This document shows positions 35,126 to 46,062 of a stretch of 64,000 bases of DNA, piece by piece. The stretch's first letter is position 1, and each line of letters opens with the position of its first letter. The DNA is from Mesoplasma tabanidae (lineage in GTDB: Bacteria; Bacillota_I; Bacilli_A; Mycoplasmatales; Mycoplasmataceae), in NCBI RefSeq assembly GCF_002804025.1, contig NZ_CP024969.1:372001-436000 (forward strand), in the 5' to 3' direction. Both the position numbers and the translations under genes were made by a program. The notes under the pieces are model-generated. The model worked only from the letters and a program-made list of their open reading frames with translations, was not told the origin of the DNA and ran no database searches.

Positions 35126-36148
35126 ATGGAAAATATAAATTACAAAAAAGCAAAAAAGCAAATTAGAAAATATAAATATACTTTTTTAAAAGTTTTAGGA
35201 ATGATTATTTTATTTCCAATAGTGTTTATTATTAGTGTCCTACTGTCAAAATTCTTTACTCCTTATTTATTTAAGTATCCAAGAGTGGGAACAAATGAAA
35301 ATGGGCAAGAAGTAAATACTTTAAATCATTATTTGACAGACATCAAAGAAAAGAAACTAAAAAATTGAGAGCTATCAAAAGATCAAATTGAAGAATTTGA
35401 AATAGGGTCAGATGAAACAAAAATCAGTTGTTTAATTTTGAGAAATAATTCTAATAAATGAGTTGTTGCATTACACGGATTTAAAAGAAACAAGTTTATG
35501 GGTGTTAGAAATGCAATTCAGTTTTATAAAAAAGGCTATAATGTTATTTCTTTTGATGCATATGCACATGGGAAAACATATGGTAAATATTCGGATCTTG
35601 GAGTAACTAATTCAAAGGTTTTAAATGAAGTTATTAACTGAGTTAAAAATAACAATCAAGTTAATGAAATTGGTGTTATTGGAGTAAGCATGGGAGCAGC
35701 TACAGCTGTTTATTGAGCACAACAATATTATCAAGTAAATAAGATTGATTGACTAATTTCAGATTGTGCTTTAACTCAACCAGTAGAACAAATTAGATTT
35801 TTCTTAAAAAAATACTTTAACTGACTGCCTTGATGAATAGCATCATTTAAAATTAATTGATTCTTTAAAAGATATTCAAAAACAAATTTGAAAGACATGA
35901 ATTTGCAGAAAAATTTAAATTCATTTAGAGATTTGCCAGTTTTATTTATTCATGGTAAATTAGATTCATTTATTGATTACAATAATTCAATAGTTATGTA
36001 TTGTGAAAAAAGTAAAGATTCAAATAATACTAAAATTAAAATATTTGAAGATTCAGAACATAGCAGTTCAATAGTTGATCATCAAGAAGAATATATTTTA
36101 ATAACAATTGATTTTGTAAGAGAAGTAATAAGAAATAAACAGAAATAA
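35126..36148 (+). CDS. Alpha/beta hydrolase, membrane-anchored
   Basis: 340 residues, starting after AAAGGCGG. An N-terminal membrane helix (about residues 23-45, LGMIILFPIVFIISVLL) precedes an alpha/beta hydrolase domain. The nucleophile elbow GVSMG has Ser188, the acid is probably Asp280 (GKLDSF), and the base His312 (DSEHSS), in the correct order and spacing. The oxyanion region ALHGFKRNK and SFDAYAHGKT is also present. Proteins of this type are common in Mollicutes as esterases or lipases of unknown substrate, with the catalytic domain anchored at the membrane. A terminator follows. Confidence 0.85.
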
Positions 36149-36159
36149 TTAAATATAAG

Positions 36160-36191
36160 AGTATTAGTAAAATAAATACTAATGCTTTTTT
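36160..36191 (+). terminator. Terminator after the hydrolase gene
   Basis: AGTATTAGTA pairs with TACTAATGCT (one G-U pair), followed by a T-run. Confidence 0.65.
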
Positions 36192-36294
36192 ATTTAATAA
36201 CTACTTTTATTTAATTTAAATATAACTTTTTATTATGAATTTTAAGGTATATTTAATTTATATAAACGAAAAATAAAGTAAAGAGGTAATGGAA

Positions 36295-37254
36295 ATGTTT
36301 TTTTTACTTACATTAGGATTAATTGTAGTTTTTGTTGTTTTTATTTCTTTAATTATTAAGAACAATAAAATGAAAAAACAAAAAAATGAGTTACATTCCG
36401 AAATAGAAAAATATAAACAAGATATTAACAAACTTAAAGAAATTAATGAAAAATTGAAAAAAAGCAATAATAAAAGTATAAGTAATTTTTATACAGAAAA
36501 AATAAATAATAAATCTAATTTTACAAATATTAATAAACATTTTGAAGAAAAAGGACAAAAAATTTACAGAGAATTTTGCCAAGAAATTAGAGATTCAGTT
36601 GATGATAAAAAGGCAGAAAGCGAAAGATGATTTAATTACAAATGGCTGGAATATCGATGCGAAATTGATGATAAAAAGTTATATGAAAAAATAAATACAC
36701 ATAATGGTATTTATGCAATGGTAATAGTTCCTAAAATGAATATTAATGAATTGGATATTAAACATGTTAGTTATTTTCCAATATACATTGGTAAAACTTC
36801 TAGAAAAGGATTTATACATAGAATTAAAGAACATATCTCAGGAATAAATGATGCTATTAATTTAATTAAAGAAGAAGACAAGAAAATAAATTGTAATTTT
36901 GAAGAACTTAAAATTTCTTTAGATTATAAAGCGAATAAAATTTATAAAAAATATTATGAGATAGCAAGATTTTTAATTGATAATCCGGTAGATAAAAATG
37001 AGATAAAGCTTAATAGTAATATTTATTTTAAAATTTTGGAATCTAAAAAATACGATAAAAGGGATATTAAAGACAGTCAAACATATGACATTATAAATTG
37101 AAATAAAATTGGAAAAAGCTTAAATGATGTTGAATCTGAATATATTAAAAAATATGATACACATATTTTAGGAATGAATAGCGAAGTTTTAATTAAAAAA
37201 AATAAACCATATAAGAAAGCAAATATGAAAAAAACTAGAAGAAACAACTTCTAG
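36295..37254 (+). CDS. Membrane-anchored GIY-YIG nuclease
   Basis: 319 residues. I choose ATG 36295, 8 bases after AAGAGG, over the in-frame ATG at 36289, which is too close. Residues 1-20 form one membrane helix (FFLLTLGLIVVFVVFISLII), followed by a Lys-rich coiled coil (about 25-60) and a linker. The GIY-YIG domain has GIYAM (G138), FPIYIGKTS (Y164) and an Arg/His pair in FIHRIKEH near 178. Membrane-tethered GIY-YIG nucleases with a domain between helix and nuclease are known as phage-entry defence (SNIPE, DUF4041 plus GIY-YIG). The layout here is similar, but I cannot show that the linker is DUF4041. The C-terminal coding sequence forms one arm of the terminator. Confidence 0.7.
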
Positions 37255-37266
37255 TTTTTTTCATAT
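37223..37266. terminator. Bidirectional terminator with 19-base perfect stem
   Basis: Perfect stem around loop AAACAA (37242-37247), with arms at 37223-37241 and 37248-37266. It lies between the converging GIY-YIG and PadR genes and contains the last codons of the nuclease gene. Confidence 0.9.
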
Positions 37267-37270
37267 TTAA

Positions 37271-37579
37271 CTACTCTGATATTAAAGAATTAACTTTATC
37301 TGAAATATCTTTTCATGCTATTTTTTGATTCATTAATTGCTCTCTACCAATAGAAGTTATTTTATAACATTTTCTCATTGGTCCACTTGATGATTCTTCA
37401 AAGAAGTGTTCACAAAAACCTTTATCAACTAATTTTTTAAATATTGCATAAGTTGTCGATTCATTAGTTTCAACAACCTCATTAAGTTTTTTATTTAATT
37501 CATAAGCATAAAAAGTTTTTTGTGATAGAAAGTTAAGCACCAACATCTCCAATATACCTTTTTTAAGTTCTTTATCCAT
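37271..37579 (-). CDS. PadR family transcriptional regulator
   Basis: 102 residues, a winged-helix PadR protein: KGILEMLVLNFLSQKTFYAYEL, then TTYAIFKKLVDKGFCEHFF and GPMRKCYKITSIGREQL, the characteristic GP-RKYY-type wing. Such regulators usually repress their own operon. It starts 4 bases after the stop of the membrane protein gene without its own clear ribosome binding site, so it is translationally coupled. It ends next to the shared 19-base-stem terminator. Confidence 0.9.
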
Positions 37580-37583
37580 AACA

Positions 37584-38723
37584 CTAAAATCTTACAATAA
37601 TATTTTCAACAGGTGTGTCATTAATTTTAAAATTGTATGCTATTTCGTATTTAATTGGTGTTATTGAAAGGAATTTAGCATTTCAAGGCGCTGAGATATG
37701 AAATTTCAAATATAATCTTCCTGTGTCATATGAGCTATTTTCATTTTTTTCTCAATAACTAGCTTCAGGTTTTTCTGTTATTTTAAATTCGTTACCTAAA
37801 CTTTCTTTAAAGTTAAAATGCTTTTGAATTGCTATTTGATTATTTGACAAATCTTTATCTTGTTTAGCTTCAAAAATTGTTCAAGGAGTTAAACCTCAAT
37901 CAAAATCAACATAAACTATTGATTTAGCACTAAACTCTGATTCTTTTCCATCAAAAGCCTTAGTAATTGTTTCATTTAATTGAAAGTTTTCAACTTCGCT
38001 ATGATTTAGATAATTTCCTGATAAAACTGATCCATATATACTATGATTTCCTACAGTTGATGTTACTGCTCCAATACCAGCCATACTTCCACCAATAATT
38101 ATCATTATAAGCATTAGTCTACTTAAAATTTTCTTTTTATCTTTAAATTCTTTAGATTTACCAAATCATTTATTGAAGATAGTTTTAACAGTTAAGTAAG
38201 AAGAACTGCTTAGAAAATAGAAGAATATTGCTAAAATTATACCAATACCCATAACCCCAATCGCTAGTGGTAGTACCACTAAGAACTCATAATTAATAAA
38301 TGCTAAAACCAATGCCACAGGAATTAAAATAATAATTGCGACAAATGATATAAAAAAGATAAAAGATAATAAGATTGCCATCACTGAATAAGTAAATCCA
38401 AAGATTTTTATAAATCCATTATTTATACTCTTTATTCAAGAAGAAGTAGCTTCAGATTTACTATTAACTATTTTAATCTTAGTTACATCTGATTTAGATT
38501 TTTTAATTACCTCAAATTCTTCATAAAGTTCCTTTGCTATTTCATCAATAGGTCTTAAACCTAACAAAATTTCATTAGCTGATTTATTTAATGATAATTC
38601 CTCATTTCATAAATCTCGATAGTTTTCAATTATATCTTTGCGATCTGATGTTTTTAAACCAGAAAGCTTTTTAGATAAAAGATTTAGTCATTTATCCATA
38701 ATTTTAGTTGTTTTTTTATTCAT
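37584..38723 (-). CDS. DUF1700/HAAS-like membrane protein
   Basis: 379 residues, starting after AAAAGGA. The N-terminal cytoplasmic domain (WLNLLSKKLSGLKTSDRKDIIENYRDLW) matches the HAAS/DUF1700 pattern found in proteins encoded with PadR regulators. Three hydrophobic segments follow at about residues 115-185 (SVMAILLSFIFFISFVAIIILI, FLVVLPLAIGVMGIGIILAIF) and about 205-225 (LMLIMIIIGGSMAGIGAV). The rest is an outside domain ending in ENIIVRF. PadR-DUF1700 pairs are thought to sense envelope state; here the membrane gene comes first and padR second. The precise role is unknown. Confidence 0.75.
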
Positions 38724-38878
38724 TTTTATATTTTCCTTTTGCTTTCAAGGATAATCGTATACTAACTATTCTACGTTATCAAGTACTCTACAATAAAAAA
38801 AATATTTTTTTCAAAAAAGCTTAGTCATTATATAAAATATAATAAAATTTAAAAAGAGTTTAAAAAAGAGAGGTATTT

Positions 38879-41800
38879 ATGTCAACTATTTCAAACAATT
38901 CAAAAAAAGGAGAAAAAAAGTATTCAAAACTTCTTAATAATCTTCTTTTAATAAAGAGTAGAGATCAGGCGCTTTTTACAAAAGTTAATAATACAGAAAT
39001 ATTCGATATTAATTCAAAGTTTGGAGAAGAAGTATCAAAAAAAATATTAGGTCAAAAAACTTTTAACTTAGAAATAAAAGAAAAAGACATACAGTCTTTA
39101 ATAAATGAAGTGTCAAGAAGTGAAGACCATAATGAAATTATTAATGCTTACGAAAAATATAAATTTAGACTTTTCAATAAGAGTAAAATTTTGCTTGAAA
39201 ATGAAAAAAGTTTTTCAGAAGAAAAAAATGAACTTTTAAAAGATTTGAAAGAAAAAAAACAAAAAGAAAAAACAAGATGAAAATTATATAGAAGAAAAGT
39301 TTATGATTTAAATGCGCAAGAAAATATTTGAGCATTGCATGTAGGAACTTTATTTATAAAGTTTGTTTCAAGTAAAAAAGAAATATATGCTCCATTAATA
39401 TTAAAAGAATGTCAATTGGAAATTAATGAAAACAATGTTAAATTAAAGAGCGAAGAAAATTGAAAAATAAATGAAAAACTTATTTTCATGCTTGAAGAGG
39501 AAGGATATATATTTGATAATTCAAAATTTGATGAAATAATTGAAATTAATGAAATTAAAAAATATTTTTTAAATTATTTTAACGTAAATGAATTGGATTT
39601 TGAAATGTCTGATGAATTTAAAAATATTAAAAGAGAAGATATTCTAAATAGAATTATAGAATTTCAACCGGGTGTTGTTTTAGGATTATTTAAACCTTCG
39701 GGTGGCCACTTGAGAAAAACAATGCAAGAAATAATTAAAAAAGATATTTTGGATGAAATTATTGATGCTAACCCTGATAAAAGTGTATATGATGAAAATG
39801 TAGAAAATTATATTTTAAATAAGTCATCAGATCTTATCAGAATTCAAAAAAGTAATTTTTCTCAAGATAAAGCTTTAATTTCTTCTTTAATCCAGAATAC
39901 CGTTATTTGAGGACCACCTGGAACCGGTAAATCACAAGTTATCGCAAATATTATTGCTAATATATTAGAAAATAATAAAACAGCTATTGTTATGTCACAA
40001 AAGAAAGCTGCTTTAGATGTGCTGAAAAAAAGGTTGAATAAAATTTCTTTTTTCGTTCTTTTTATATTAAATGACAATAAAATGGATAAGCAAGAATTTT
40101 ACACCCCACTTCAGGAATTTGTAAAACATGTAGAAAACAGAAAAACAAAAATTAATAAATCAGCTAATAAAATAATAGAAAAACAAGATATAGACATTCT
40201 TAACTTTATATCTGAAATGAAAAAAAATAATAAATATTTAAATTCTTTAAAAATTATGGAAATTTTTAAAGATAATTGGAATTTACTTTCTAATGCATTT
40301 AATTTAAGTGATAAATGAATTTATCCTGAATTTAAAGATAATGAGAAAAAATTTTTAAAAGATTTTTACGAAATTAACAAAATAATAGTTAAAAAAGTTT
40401 TAGGTTTAAAAATATATTCTAAAAAATATAAAGAATTATGCAGAAATGCTATCTCAATAATAAATGAATCAAATATTAAAATTGATAGTTTTATAGATTT
40501 AATTGGTAAAACAGATTTATCTACTTTATTAAAATTAAAAGAATGTGAGAAACTTTCAAGCAAAATATCAAACATTGAAATGGATGAGGATTACCTTGTA
40601 AACATCTTATCTGAGCGTATATTAAGTAAAATTAATTCTTGAAAATACTACAATAAATCATTATTTGATGATTATAAAAGGTTTGCAAATGCTGCTAGAG
40701 CAGCAAGGAGAATACCTTATAAATTTTTAAATGACCATATAAGTATAATAAAAGAATTATTCCCAATTATAGTAACAACACCAGAAACAACATTTATCAA
40801 TTGAGAAAGAAATTATTTTGATTTTGCAGTATTAGATGAATCATCTCAAATGTTTATTGAAATTGGTTTGCCTATTCTATATTTATCAAAAATAAAAATA
40901 TTAGCAGGTGATCCTCAACAAATGCAACCAACAAGTTGATTTGAAACAAGAGATCAGTCTGATGAAGAAGAAGACGTAGCTGAAAATGCTAATTCTCTTT
41001 TAGATTATGTAAGAAATAAAGGTGTTTATGAGATAATGTTAAACCAAAATTATAGGTCGTCATCAGCTTCATTAATGTCCTTTTCATCTAAAAATTTCTA
41101 TAACTCAGACCTTGAAGTTATAGACGATGAAGTTAAAAAAGAACAAACATCAATTGAAGTTGAGAATATTAATGGTATTTGAGAAAAAGGAATTAACATT
41201 AAAGAAGCTAAAAGAGCTATTGAAGTAGTTAATGAACAATTAACAAACTACAAAAAAATAATTTTATTAACTTTCAACTCAGACCAAAGACAAATAATCG
41301 AAAAAGAAATATTGGAAAAATGACCTAATTTATCAAAGGCAATAGAAGATGAACAATTAACGGTTAGAAATATTGAGAATATTCAAGGTGATGAAGCTGA
41401 TTTAGTTGTTGTTTCTATAGTTTACGATCCTAATACAAATATTTCATCTACATATGTTGCTAGAGCAGGCGGAAAAAATGCATTGAATGTAGCAATTTCG
41501 AGAGCTAAAGAAAAAATGATAGTGCTTAAGTCAATAGACACTAAAAACATCAAATCTGGCAAAAGCGAAGATTTCCAAACTTTTTATAAGTGATTAAATT
41601 TTTTAGATATGAGCTATGAAGAAAAAACTAAATATTCAAAAAAGGATAAGTTTCAAATAGAAGAATCATTTGGTGAAGTTGACTCAAAATTTGAAAGAGA
41701 TGTTTTGGAATTTATAAAAGAAAGAGTACAAACTCACAAAAAAACCAAAATTATTAAACAATATGAAGTAGGTAGCTATTCAATAGATCTTGCGATAGTT

Positions 41801-42013
41801 AATGAAAAGGGAAGATTTATATTAGGGATTGAAGTTGATGGTTATGCATATCATGAAGGGCAAGGTTATGATAAATATTTAAGTGATCTGTCAAGACAAA
41901 GTTTTTTAGAAACCAAAGGTTATCCTATTTTTAGAGTAAAAGAAATAGATTTTAAAATAAATAAGAAAAAGCTGGAAAGACAGTTGAATAATCTACTAGA
42001 AGAATTAATATAA
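38879..42013 (+). CDS. SF1 helicase with C-terminal PD-(D/E)XK-like nuclease, intact
   Basis: 1044 residues, starting after AGAGAGG. The N-terminal 330 residues are of unknown fold. The helicase core has GPPGTGKSQ (about 344-352), VLDESSQM (about 652), GDPQQMQPTS (about 677), QNYRS (about 723), NIQGDEADLV (about 834) and NVAISRAKEK (about 872). The last 110 residues hold a restriction-type fold with YSIDLAIVNEKGRF and IEVDGYAYHEGQ (the D and ExD motif), followed by the conserved KGYPIFRVKE. Fusions of an SF1 helicase with this small nuclease fold include phage-defence proteins such as Hhe. A divergent, independently regulated promoter region separates it from the padR operon. It is the functional counterpart of the dead paralogue at 8984-11572. 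Confidence 0.88.
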
Positions 42014-42023
42014 GTAAAAAACT

Positions 42024-42037
42024 AGAAGATTACTTCT
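42024..42037. repeat. Left target-site duplication of the IS element
   Basis: AGAAGATTACTTCT, present also at 43146-43159. It is itself a hairpin (AGAAG-ATTA-CTTCT) and was the core of the terminator of the helicase gene before insertion: the left flank ends AAAAACT and the right flank begins AGTTTTTAC, which pair when joined. Confidence 0.8.
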
Positions 42038-42053
42038 TACGAATTAAAATTGG

Positions 42054-42102
42054 AACTGCAACACTTATGAGAAAATAATCTCATAGGCATTGCAGTTTTT
42101 TT
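42054..42102 (+). terminator. Insulating terminator in the left end of the IS
   Basis: Nested hairpin: AACTGCAA (42054-42061) with TTGCAGTT (42090-42097), enclosing ATGAGA/TCTCAT, then a T-run. It lies between the terminal repeat and the transposase gene, so it would stop read-through transcription from outside. Confidence 0.7.
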
Positions 42103-42150
42103 GATACAAAAAAGCAACCCCTTGACCGACTAAAGCCCAAAGGAGTTACC

Positions 42151-43116
42151 ATGAATAATTATAAACAAATATCTTTAAAAGAAAGAACATTAATTGAATA
42201 TCTATTAAATGTTCAAAATAAATCAGTTTCTTTCATAGCTAAAGAACTAAATAGAAATAGATCAACGATTTACAGAGAAATCAAAAGAAATAAAGCAGCT
42301 GTAATTTATAAAGCTAAAGATGCGCAATTTACTAGAGACATTAATAACACCTTATCTCATCAAAATGAAATAAATAAATATAAGGAATTCTTAAGATTTC
42401 TTTATGCAAATTTTAATCCAAAAAGCTTTAGTATTGATGTTTGCGTTTTTAAGGCCAAAGAACTTGGAATCAAAACCCCAACAACTCAAACTGTTTACAA
42501 TTGAATTAAAAATAAACAAATAAAAATAAAATCAAAAGACTTGCTTAGACCTAGGTTTTGATGAAGAAAGTCTAGTAAATATAAGAAATATCTATGAGAA
42601 ATTTCAAAAATGAACTCTATTCCAATTACTTATAGACCTAAAAATATTAATAAAAGAAAAGAAGTAGGTCATTTTGAAATAGATTTAGTTGTGGGTGCAG
42701 GTAACACTTCAAAAGCAATAATTACACTTCTCGAAAGAGTTACCCGAAAGGGTTTTGCAATTAAACTAGAAAATAAAACTATGAAACATACAAATGAAAA
42801 ATTAAAAGAATTAATTGGAAAAGAAAATTTAAATATTAAATCTATCACTAAAGATAACGGTATGGAATTTAATCTTTTACATGAAGTCACACAAGAATTA
42901 AGCATGCCACTTTATACATGTAATACGTATGCTTCTTGTGAAAAAGGCACTAATGAAAACTTTAATGGATTAATCAGAAGATATTTACCTAAGAAAACTA
43001 ATTTTACAAATTTAACAGATGATAATATAATTGAAATATTAAATGAAATAAATAAAATGCCTCGTAAAATTCTGAACTACAAATCAGCTCAGGAATTTTA
43101 TGAGACATTCGGTTAG
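42151..43116 (+). CDS. IS30 family transposase
   Basis: 321 residues, starting after AAAGGAG. An N-terminal helix-turn-helix (LKERTLIEYLLNVQNKSVS, IAKELNRNRSTIYREIKRN) is followed by a DDE domain: first Asp in VGHFEIDLVVG, second in SITKDNGMEF, and the Glu in ASCEKGTNENFNGLIRRYLPK, which is the IS30 hallmark. It carries out DNA cleavage and strand transfer for its own element. The frame is intact with TGA as Trp (RPRFWWRK). Confidence 0.95.
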
Positions 43117-43145
43117 AAGTGTTGCACTTCCAATTTTAATTTATA

Positions 43146-43159
43146 AGAAGATTACTTCT
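43146..43159. repeat. Right target-site duplication of the IS element
   Basis: Second copy of AGAAGATTACTTCT, directly after the right inverted repeat. Confidence 0.8.
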
Positions 43160-43164
43160 AGTTT

Positions 43165-43719
43165 TTACTTATTAAATTTAATTTTTACTTGATCAACTAA
43201 ATTTATTTCATTTCCACACATATTTATTTCATTTTTAAAGTTTGCTTGGTAATTTTTAGTTAAATTATTATATAAAAAGTTAATATTCAATTGGTTTTCT
43301 AAGATATTATCTAAAATAATTGGTTTAAAGTGAGATATTTGATTTCTTAGTTCTCTAATACCGTCAAATTCATTTCTTAAAATGACAGGTCTGTCACTAT
43401 ACTTATTTTGGATTTTATCTAAATGCTTAAAATATAAGTTTTGTACTTCACTCATATTAACATTCTCTTTCAAAAAGAATTCTATATCTCTAATATTACA
43501 ATTCATTAATACAGCTCTAATATATTCTTCAAAAAAACATATATAGCGATAAAGAATATATTTAAGTCTTAGATCATATTGAATCACAGCGGCAATTTTA
43601 GCGTATTCATCAGTGTTTAAATATTTAGCAATATATTGATGATACTCAATACCTTTAAGCTCTTTATATTTATTGTATGAATCTATTTCATTTTGATTTT
43701 TAAATTTTATTTCAATCAT
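43165..43719 (-). CDS. Abi-like (AbiD/F type) protein
   Basis: 184 residues. ATG at 43719 is chosen because GGAGAT lies just upstream; an in-frame start at 43749 lacks a binding site. The central RNQISH (R125 to H130) within IRELRNQISHFKP fits the Rx4H signature of HEPN/Abi_2 proteins, which are abortive-infection or toxin-type RNases. The N-terminal half (YAKIAAVIQYDLRLKYILYRYICFFEEYIRAVL) resembles the helical part of that family. It is a single small gene behind the IS insertion, ending in the right half of the split hairpin, and it diverges from recD2. The activity is inferred. Confidence 0.65.
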   Translation of the reverse strand: MIEIKFKNQNEIDSYNKYKELKGIEYHQYIAKYLNTDEYAKIAAVIQYDLRLKYILYRYICFFEEYIRAVLMNCNIRDIEFFLKENVNMSEVQNLYFKHLDKIQNKYSDRPVILRNEFDGIRELRNQISHFKPIILDNILENQLNINFLYNNLTKNYQANFKNEINMCGNEINLVDQVKIKFNK

Positions 43720-43830
43720 AATATCTCCGTTATGATAATTATTACACATTAGTTTAAATTAATCTTTAAAAATAAATAATGGTAAATAAACCTATTTGTT
43801 ATAAAATATATAAATAAAAAGGATGAGAAG

Positions 43831-46062
43831 ATGAACGAATTATTAACTTTTAGAGGATATGTAGTTAAATATGGTTTTTCAAATGATGCAGGTTGAGGAA
43901 CAGGAACATTTGCTAGTGAAGACAATCTTAAACAACACATGAGCATTAAAGGATCAATAACTAGTATGGATAAAAAAACTTTATATGAAATAACTGGTTC
44001 TTTTGAAGAACATCCCCGTTATGGTAAAAGTTTTAATGTTCAAACTTATCGAAAAGCACCTATTCATTCAACAAAAGAACAAGTTAAGTTTTTAGCTGGT
44101 CCAGCATTTCCTGGAGTAGGAGATAAAACTGCTGAAATTATAATAAATCATTTAGGGGATAAAGCAATTACGCAATTGGTTAAAAATATTAGTTTATTAA
44201 ATGAAATCCCTGGACTAAATCCAATATATATTCCAATTATTAAGAAAGGTATTGAAGAAAACATAAGACAAGAAGGCCAAGAGAGACTAAGATACATCTT
44301 TTTTGAAAACAACCTTAAAACTTCAATTCTAGATTGAATGGATAATCACTTTGATCAGGATAATGACATTATTGAAAATATTTTTTCAAATTCATTTTTA
44401 TCATTTGCTAAAGACAAAGAAATTGCTTCATTTGAAGAACTAGATAAAGTGGCTGTTCATTTTGGTTTACAATTGCATTCACCAGAAAGAATTGCTTATT
44501 GAGCTTGAAAATTAGCAGATGATTTTTTATTTGCATCTGGTGATAGTTATACAAACAAAGATTATTTATCAAGAAGTTTAATGCGCAAACTAAAAATTCA
44601 AGATACTGATTTATTATTTGAGGGTATTTTATATGCTAAAGAAAAAGGCATTTTAAAATTAACTAAAAATCGTATTTATACAGAAGAATCATGAAGAGAA
44701 GAGCAAATTATCGCAGATAATATAATTAAGCTTAATATACCCACTAAAAATGCCAATAAAGATAATATTTCATGAGAAATAGATCAAATAGAGCAAGAAA
44801 TTGCTTATGAAAATAAAATTAAAGACTTTAAGTTTGACGAAAAGCAAAGAAAAGCATTGGAACTATTTGCTAATAATAAACTTTCAATTATTACTGGTGG
44901 GCCTGGAACAGGTAAAACAACATTAATTAAAGGAATAGTTAAATTATTTAGTCGTATTAGTGGAACTGAAGATTATGCAATAGCCACTCCAACAGGAAGA
45001 GCAGCGGCTAGAATTAGAGAAACTTATAAAAAATCATATGCAACAACTATTCATAAGTTATTAGAAGCTAAAGAGTTAAATAAATTTCAAATTACACAAA
45101 ATAATCCATTAAATCAAAAATTAGTAATCTTAGATGAATGTTCAATGATTGATAATAAATTATTTGCAAGTTTTATCCAATCTTGTGATCGTGTTAGAAA
45201 AGTAGTATTAGTTGGAGATGCTAATCAATTGCCAAGTGTTGGTTATGGAAATACATTTGCTGATTTATTGGAACTAGACTTTTTAAAAACAATTAAATTA
45301 GATACTGTTCACAGACAAAAAAATGGAAATGGAATTGTTGATTTAGCTTATAAAGTTTTAAATGAAACATTAGAAATTAGTGATTTAGAATCAATGAGTA
45401 ATGTTGAAATCAACTTTGATTATAATAATGAAAATACAATGAATAAAGTAACTAAAATAGTTGGTGAACATTGAGATGATTTAGAAAAGAAAGCTAATCA
45501 TTTACAAGTAATATGTCCAATGTATGGAGGTAGTTTAGGAATTGATGAAATTAATGCTCAAATTCAAAATGAATTTAATCAAAATGTTAAAGACAAAAAG
45601 AAAGTATATGATCGAGGAGACTATCGATTTGTAGTTGAAGATAAAATTATGTTTTTAAAAAATGATACTGATTTGGATTTGGCTAATGGAGATGTAGGAA
45701 AGATTATTAAAATTAACTATAATGCGATTGGTAAATTAAAAGATGTTTTAACTGAATTTAATGACAAAGAAATATTATTACAACCTAAAAACTTTAGTGA
45801 TGTAAAATTATCATATGCAACAAGTGTACACAAAACTCAAGGTAGTGAGTATAATAATGTTTTATTAGTTATTGATAATCCTAAATATAATTCAGGCTTT
45901 ATTAATAAAACTTTAATTTATACAGCTGTAACTAGAGCTAAAGATAAAATTGTAATATTAGGTGATAGTGATTTGTTCTTTAATGCAATTAAAATAACTC
46001 CACCAAGAAGAAATACAACACTAATTGAAACTATGTTAGAAAAGAGAGAAACTAATGGGTAA
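43831..46062 (+). CDS. recD2: RecD2-type ATP-dependent DNA helicase
   Basis: 743 residues. The N-terminal OB-like and helix-hairpin-helix region (FLAGPAFPGVGDKTAEII) is typical of RecD2, which works without RecBC. The SF1B core has GGPGTGKTT (about 356-364), ATPTGRAAARI, LDECSMID (about 434), VGDANQLPSVG, TVHRQ, SYATSVHKTQGSEY (about 667) and YTAVTRAKDK (about 697). It unwinds DNA 5' to 3' in repair and replication. The start follows AAAAAGGATGAG. The last 8 bases overlap the next gene. The length is close to that of Gram-positive RecD2. Confidence 0.92.

Larger units (their letters stand above)
42038..43145 (+). mobile_element. IS30-family insertion sequence (IS1630-like behaviour)
   Basis: 1108 bases bounded by 29-base imperfect inverted repeats (left 42038-42066, right 43117-43145, 26 of 29 identical; shared core AATTAAAATTGGAA) and flanked by 14-base direct repeats. 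It contains one intact transposase gene. The inverted repeats, long hairpin-shaped duplication and IS30-type transposase match what was described for IS1630 of Mycoplasma fermentans. Complete ends and an intact gene suggest a recent, possibly active copy. Confidence 0.88.
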
